This document shows, one piece after another, positions 60,940 to 64,000 of a stretch of 64,000 nucleotides of DNA. Location of the stretch: assembly GCA_014804795.1 (NCBI GenBank), contig JAAUZC010000010.1:83755-147754 (forward strand), written 5' to 3'. Source of the DNA: Lachnospiraceae bacterium. Its GTDB lineage: Bacteria > Bacillota > Clostridia > Lachnospirales > Lachnospiraceae. The translations under genes were made by a program, and so were the position numbers. Numbering within the stretch: position 1 is the stretch's first letter; every line of letters starts with the position of its first letter. A model generated the notes under the pieces. The model was not told the DNA's origin and made no database searches. It worked only from the letters and a program-made list of their open reading frames with translations.

Positions 60940-62114
60940 AGAAAATTGCCTTCTTTTGTATTCCCGCGCATGGCCACACAAATCCTATGCTTCCGGTTGC
61001 CGCCGAACTTGTCAGGCGCGGAAATGTAGTCCGGTTCTATTCGTTTGACGAATTTGAGAAGAAGATCAGGGCGACCGGAGCAGAGTTTATATCCTGTGAT
61101 TCCTTTCTGCCGAATCTGACGAAGCAGGAGGAAGCCGGTTTGAGAAACGTCTCTGCTACAGAAATGACGGTGCAGGATATTCGCATTACGCTCAGTATGA
61201 ATGAATTTCTGGATCAGGAGTTCAAATCTTTTCAGCCGGATGTGGTATATACGGATTCTGTCTGCTTTTGGGGAAAGCTCAACGCATGGAAGCACCATGT
61301 GCCGATGGTGGTATCTACGAGCACTTTTGCATTCAATCAAATGTCTTCCAGATACATGAAGAACAGTCCGAAAGAAATAGCAGATATGATTTTTGGACTT
61401 CCGAAAATTTCAAGGGAACTGAGAAAACTAAAGCTATACGGATTCCGTGTGAAAAGTGTTTTTTCTTTGATTCAGAGTGACAATAACACAGATTCCGTCG
61501 TGTATACTTCACAAATGTTTCAGCCCTGTGCGGAGAGTTTTTCAGATCATTATGCCTTTGTTGGACCATCCGTATTTTCAAATGTCCTGCCGGTCAAAGA
61601 GAAGGATCGTCCGCTCATCTATATCTCTATGGGAACGGTCATCAACGATCGGCCCGATTTCTACGGTAAATGTATTGACGCTCTGAAAAACCTGAATGTT
61701 GATGTCATTATATCCTGCGGAAATGCCATAAACCTCGAAAAGTTGGGAGTATTGCCGGACAATATCCGGGTGTATCCCTATGTTGACCAGCTTGATATTC
61801 TTGCCAAAGCAGATGCTTTTATTACACATTGCGGAATGAACAGTGTTTCCGAAAGCCTGTATATGGCGGCGCCGATGGTTCTTTATCCGCAGACGAACGA
61901 GCAGCATGCCGTGGCAAGAAGAGTTACCGAAATCGGTGCGGGAATTATGCTGAAGGAGGACTCTTCCGAAGGTATCCGGACAGCCGTACAGGAACTTCTG
62001 AATCATAGTGCATATGGAAGTGCCGCCGCCGAATGCAGTGTGGATTTTCGTGTCTGCCCCGGTGCTGCAGGCGCGGCGGAATTCATCGAAAATGCACCAC
62101 ATTCATATGCCTGA
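60936..62114 (+). CDS. MGT/UGT-type glycosyltransferase (GT1-like)
   Basis: IAFFCIPAHGHTNPMLPVAAELVRRGNVVRFYS...DAFITHCGMNSVSESLYMAAPMVLYPQTNEQHAVARRV. Confidence 0.9.
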   Translation: MKKIAFFCIPAHGHTNPMLPVAAELVRRGNVVRFYSFDEFEKKIRATGAEFISCDSFLPNLTKQEEAGLRNVSATEMTVQDIRITLSMNEFLDQEFKSFQPDVVYTDSVCFWGKLNAWKHHVPMVVSTSTFAFNQMSSRYMKNSPKEIADMIFGLPKISRELRKLKLYGFRVKSVFSLIQSDNNTDSVVYTSQMFQPCAESFSDHYAFVGPSVFSNVLPVKEKDRPLIYISMGTVINDRPDFYGKCIDALKNLNVDVIISCGNAINLEKLGVLPDNIRVYPYVDQLDILAKADAFITHCGMNSVSESLYMAAPMVLYPQTNEQHAVARRVTEIGAGIMLKEDSSEGIRTAVQELLNHSAYGSAAAECSVDFRVCPGAAGAAEFIENAPHSYA

Positions 62115-62193
62115 TATTTGACCGAAGTTTCATTGATCTCTATTTTTTATTATGCCGGTGATAATTTCCGGAGCGTTGTGGAAAGCAGATCTT

Positions 62194-63159
62194 TTATCTG
62201 CCGCACTTCACCTGCAGCTCTTCCCAACGTCTGTCCACTTCCTGTTGGAACGCTGCAATCAGCTCTTCATTTCCGGGCTTGAACAGGTGGCGGAAGCGGC
62301 GCTGGGAGCGCAGGAAGTCTTCAATGGGCAGCTTATTCTTGGGCTCATAGCTCAAAATCCACTTTCCGTCCACCACTTCATACAGCGGCCAGTAACAGGT
62401 ATCAATTGCCGCCTGGCAAATATCCATAAGGTCTGAAGGCTCATATCCCCAGCCTCTCGGGCAGGGAGAAAGAACATTCAGGAAAGCGGCGCCCGGTGTA
62501 TAAATTGCTTTTTCTGCCTTTGTGTGTAAATCTTTAAAATTATTTGTAAAAGTGGTTTGTCCGACATAAGGGATATGGTGTTCCGCCATAATTGCCGCCA
62601 GATCCTTTCTGATCTGCACTTTACCGTTGGACACTTTACCGGCCGGCGTGGTGGTGGTATCCGCAAACTGAGGGGTTGCGGAAGAGCGCTGGGTTCCGGT
62701 GTTCATATAAGCACCATTGTCATAACATACATATACCATATCATGTCCGCGCTCCATAGCGCCGGACAGGGACTGAAAGCCGATGTCATAAGTGCCGCCG
62801 TCGCCGCCGAAGGTGATAAATCTGTAGTTTTCGTTAATCTTTCCACGTTTTTTCAACACCCTGTACGCGGTCTCGACACCGGAAAGCGTTGCGCCTGCAT
62901 TCTCAAAGGCGTTATGAATATAGCTGTCCTCATATGCAGTGTACGGATACATGAAAGAAGAAACTTCCAGACATCCCGTTGCGTTGCCTACAACTGCCTT
63001 GTCCCCTTCATGCAGCGCACGCAATACTCCGCGAACTGCGACGGTGCCGCCGCAGCCGGCACACATTCTGTGTCCGGGAGCAAGCCGCTCCGGTTTATTC
63101 ATTATTTCTTTAAAATTATATGTTTCCATATTCAGCTCCTCATAGAATCCATTTTTCAA
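62194..63159 (-). CDS. porB: 2-oxoacid (pyruvate):ferredoxin oxidoreductase beta subunit
   Basis: APGHRMCAGCGGTVAVRGVLRAL...TFGGDGGTYDIGFQSLSGAMERGHDMVYVCYDNGAYMNTGTQRSS. Confidence 0.93.
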   Translation of the reverse strand: MKNGFYEELNMETYNFKEIMNKPERLAPGHRMCAGCGGTVAVRGVLRALHEGDKAVVGNATGCLEVSSFMYPYTAYEDSYIHNAFENAGATLSGVETAYRVLKKRGKINENYRFITFGGDGGTYDIGFQSLSGAMERGHDMVYVCYDNGAYMNTGTQRSSATPQFADTTTTPAGKVSNGKVQIRKDLAAIMAEHHIPYVGQTTFTNNFKDLHTKAEKAIYTPGAAFLNVLSPCPRGWGYEPSDLMDICQAAIDTCYWPLYEVVDGKWILSYEPKNKLPIEDFLRSQRRFRHLFKPGNEELIAAFQQEVDRRWEELQVKCGR

Positions 63160-63160
63160 T

Positions 63161-63185
63161 GAGTAAATCTCGAAGGGATTTACTC
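63161..63185 (-). other. hairpin between porA and porB
   Basis: GAGTAAATC...GATTTACTC 9-bp inverted repeat. Confidence 0.7.
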
Positions 63186-63208
63186 TTGTTAATTTCCGAA
63201 GGGATTTA

Positions 63209-64000
63209 TTACTCTCTACTACGCAGTCCTATATATTCGTACATATCTGTTATTTTATGTTCTGTCGCAATTTTTTCCAGATTTTCATAAATCTGACAGA
63301 AATCTTCCACAGTGATATCCCTGCCGCCAAGTCCGTAGAAATAATTCACTGTTTCCGCTGTTCCCTTTGCTTGATAGAGCGCGGCCCTTACCTCTGCGCC
63401 CAGAGGACCGCTCGTGGCGGAGAACATCTCTGACCGGTCCAGGATTGCGACTGATTTTACATGTGCCAGAGCCGCCGCGATTTCCTCCTCCGGGAAAGGG
63501 CGGAACACTCTGATCTTCAACAGACCTACCTTCTTACCCGTGGTATTTCGGATCTGATCAATGGCAGCCTTACATGTGCCTGCCGCAGAACCGATAATGA
63601 CAACGGCATATTCCGCATCCTCTAAACAGTATGATTCGAAGAAACCGTATTGCCGTCCTGTCATAGCATGAAACTGCCTGGCAACATCCAGAATTACTTT
63701 GCGGGCATTGATCATGGCTTCCCGCTGACCGCGTTTGGTTTCCATATAATAGCTGGATACGGCATAGGGGCCCACAGCCAGAGTTTCGTTCGGATTTAAA
63801 AGATAATGTTCCGGTTCCCGTTCACCGACGAATTCCTTGACCAGATCATCTTCCACCAGCATAATGTTTTCTACCCCATGACTGGTGATAAAGCCATCCT
63901 GACAGATCATGACCGGAAGCATCACGTCTTTATGCTCTGCGATCAGGAATGCCTGCAGAAAATTGTCATAGACTTCCTGATTGGACTCCGCATAGATCTG
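63209..64000 (-). CDS. porA: 2-oxoacid (pyruvate):ferredoxin oxidoreductase alpha subunit, partial at right edge
   Basis: QIYAESNQEVYDNFLQAFLIAEHKDVMLPVMICQDGFITSHGVENIMLVEDDLVKEFVG; frame open to window end. Confidence 0.92.
   Translation of the reverse strand, partial: QIYAESNQEVYDNFLQAFLIAEHKDVMLPVMICQDGFITSHGVENIMLVEDDLVKEFVGEREPEHYLLNPNETLAVGPYAVSSYYMETKRGQREAMINARKVILDVARQFHAMTGRQYGFFESYCLEDAEYAVVIIGSAAGTCKAAIDQIRNTTGKKVGLLKIRVFRPFPEEEIAAALAHVKSVAILDRSEMFSATSGPLGAEVRAALYQAKGTAETVNYFYGLGGRDITVEDFCQIYENLEKIATEHKITDMYEYIGLRSRE

Overview
This looks like a chromosomal window from a low-GC Gram-positive, probably Lachnospiraceae-like (taxonomy inferred from gene content and order). (1) 1-20.99 kb: an XRE regulator fragment, glf, an orphan FliD-like gene, then the core secE-nusG-rplKA / rplJL / rpoBC / rpsL-rpsG-fusA-tuf block, with a CapA-family gene between rplA and rplJ. 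(2) 20.99-46.57 kb: two tandem AT-rich accessory segments inserted at the 3' tip of tuf. Degenerate copies of the tuf tip recur at 41780-41838 and 46517-46560, and no integrase gene is recognisable. The first segment carries a group-II-intron-like RNA remnant and a tight operon: excisionase-like HTH, PAPS-reductase/ferredoxin/DUF4007-like fusion, small Cys-rich protein, BrxC-like ATPase, PglZ, short BrxL-like AAA protein, unknown protein, cysteine desulfurase, DUF262, ABC-type ATPase and HNH. This resembles a BREX type 4-like system joined to sulfur chemistry and a split DUF262/ATPase/HNH effector. A primase-helicase-PLD fusion (TOTE-like) and an AlbA/Schlafen-type protein follow. (3) 41.8-50.6 kb: a degraded region with a HEPN-motif protein, an HNH gene behind a ~274-nt structured leader that recurs at 48527 in front of a different ORF, a Fic pseudogene, an orphan AbiEi-like antitoxin, an ADP-ribosylglycohydrolase-macrodomain fusion, a truncated RelB and an interrupted DUF7309/DUF6930-like gene. 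(4) 50.7-58.5 kb: five tandem B12-type radical SAM paralogues plus a GNAT, with a strong long hairpin before the fifth. (5) 58.5-64 kb: a LysM/PG-binding protein, AbrB plus MGT-type glycosyltransferase, and porB/porA. All calls are from reading the sequence; no searches were run.
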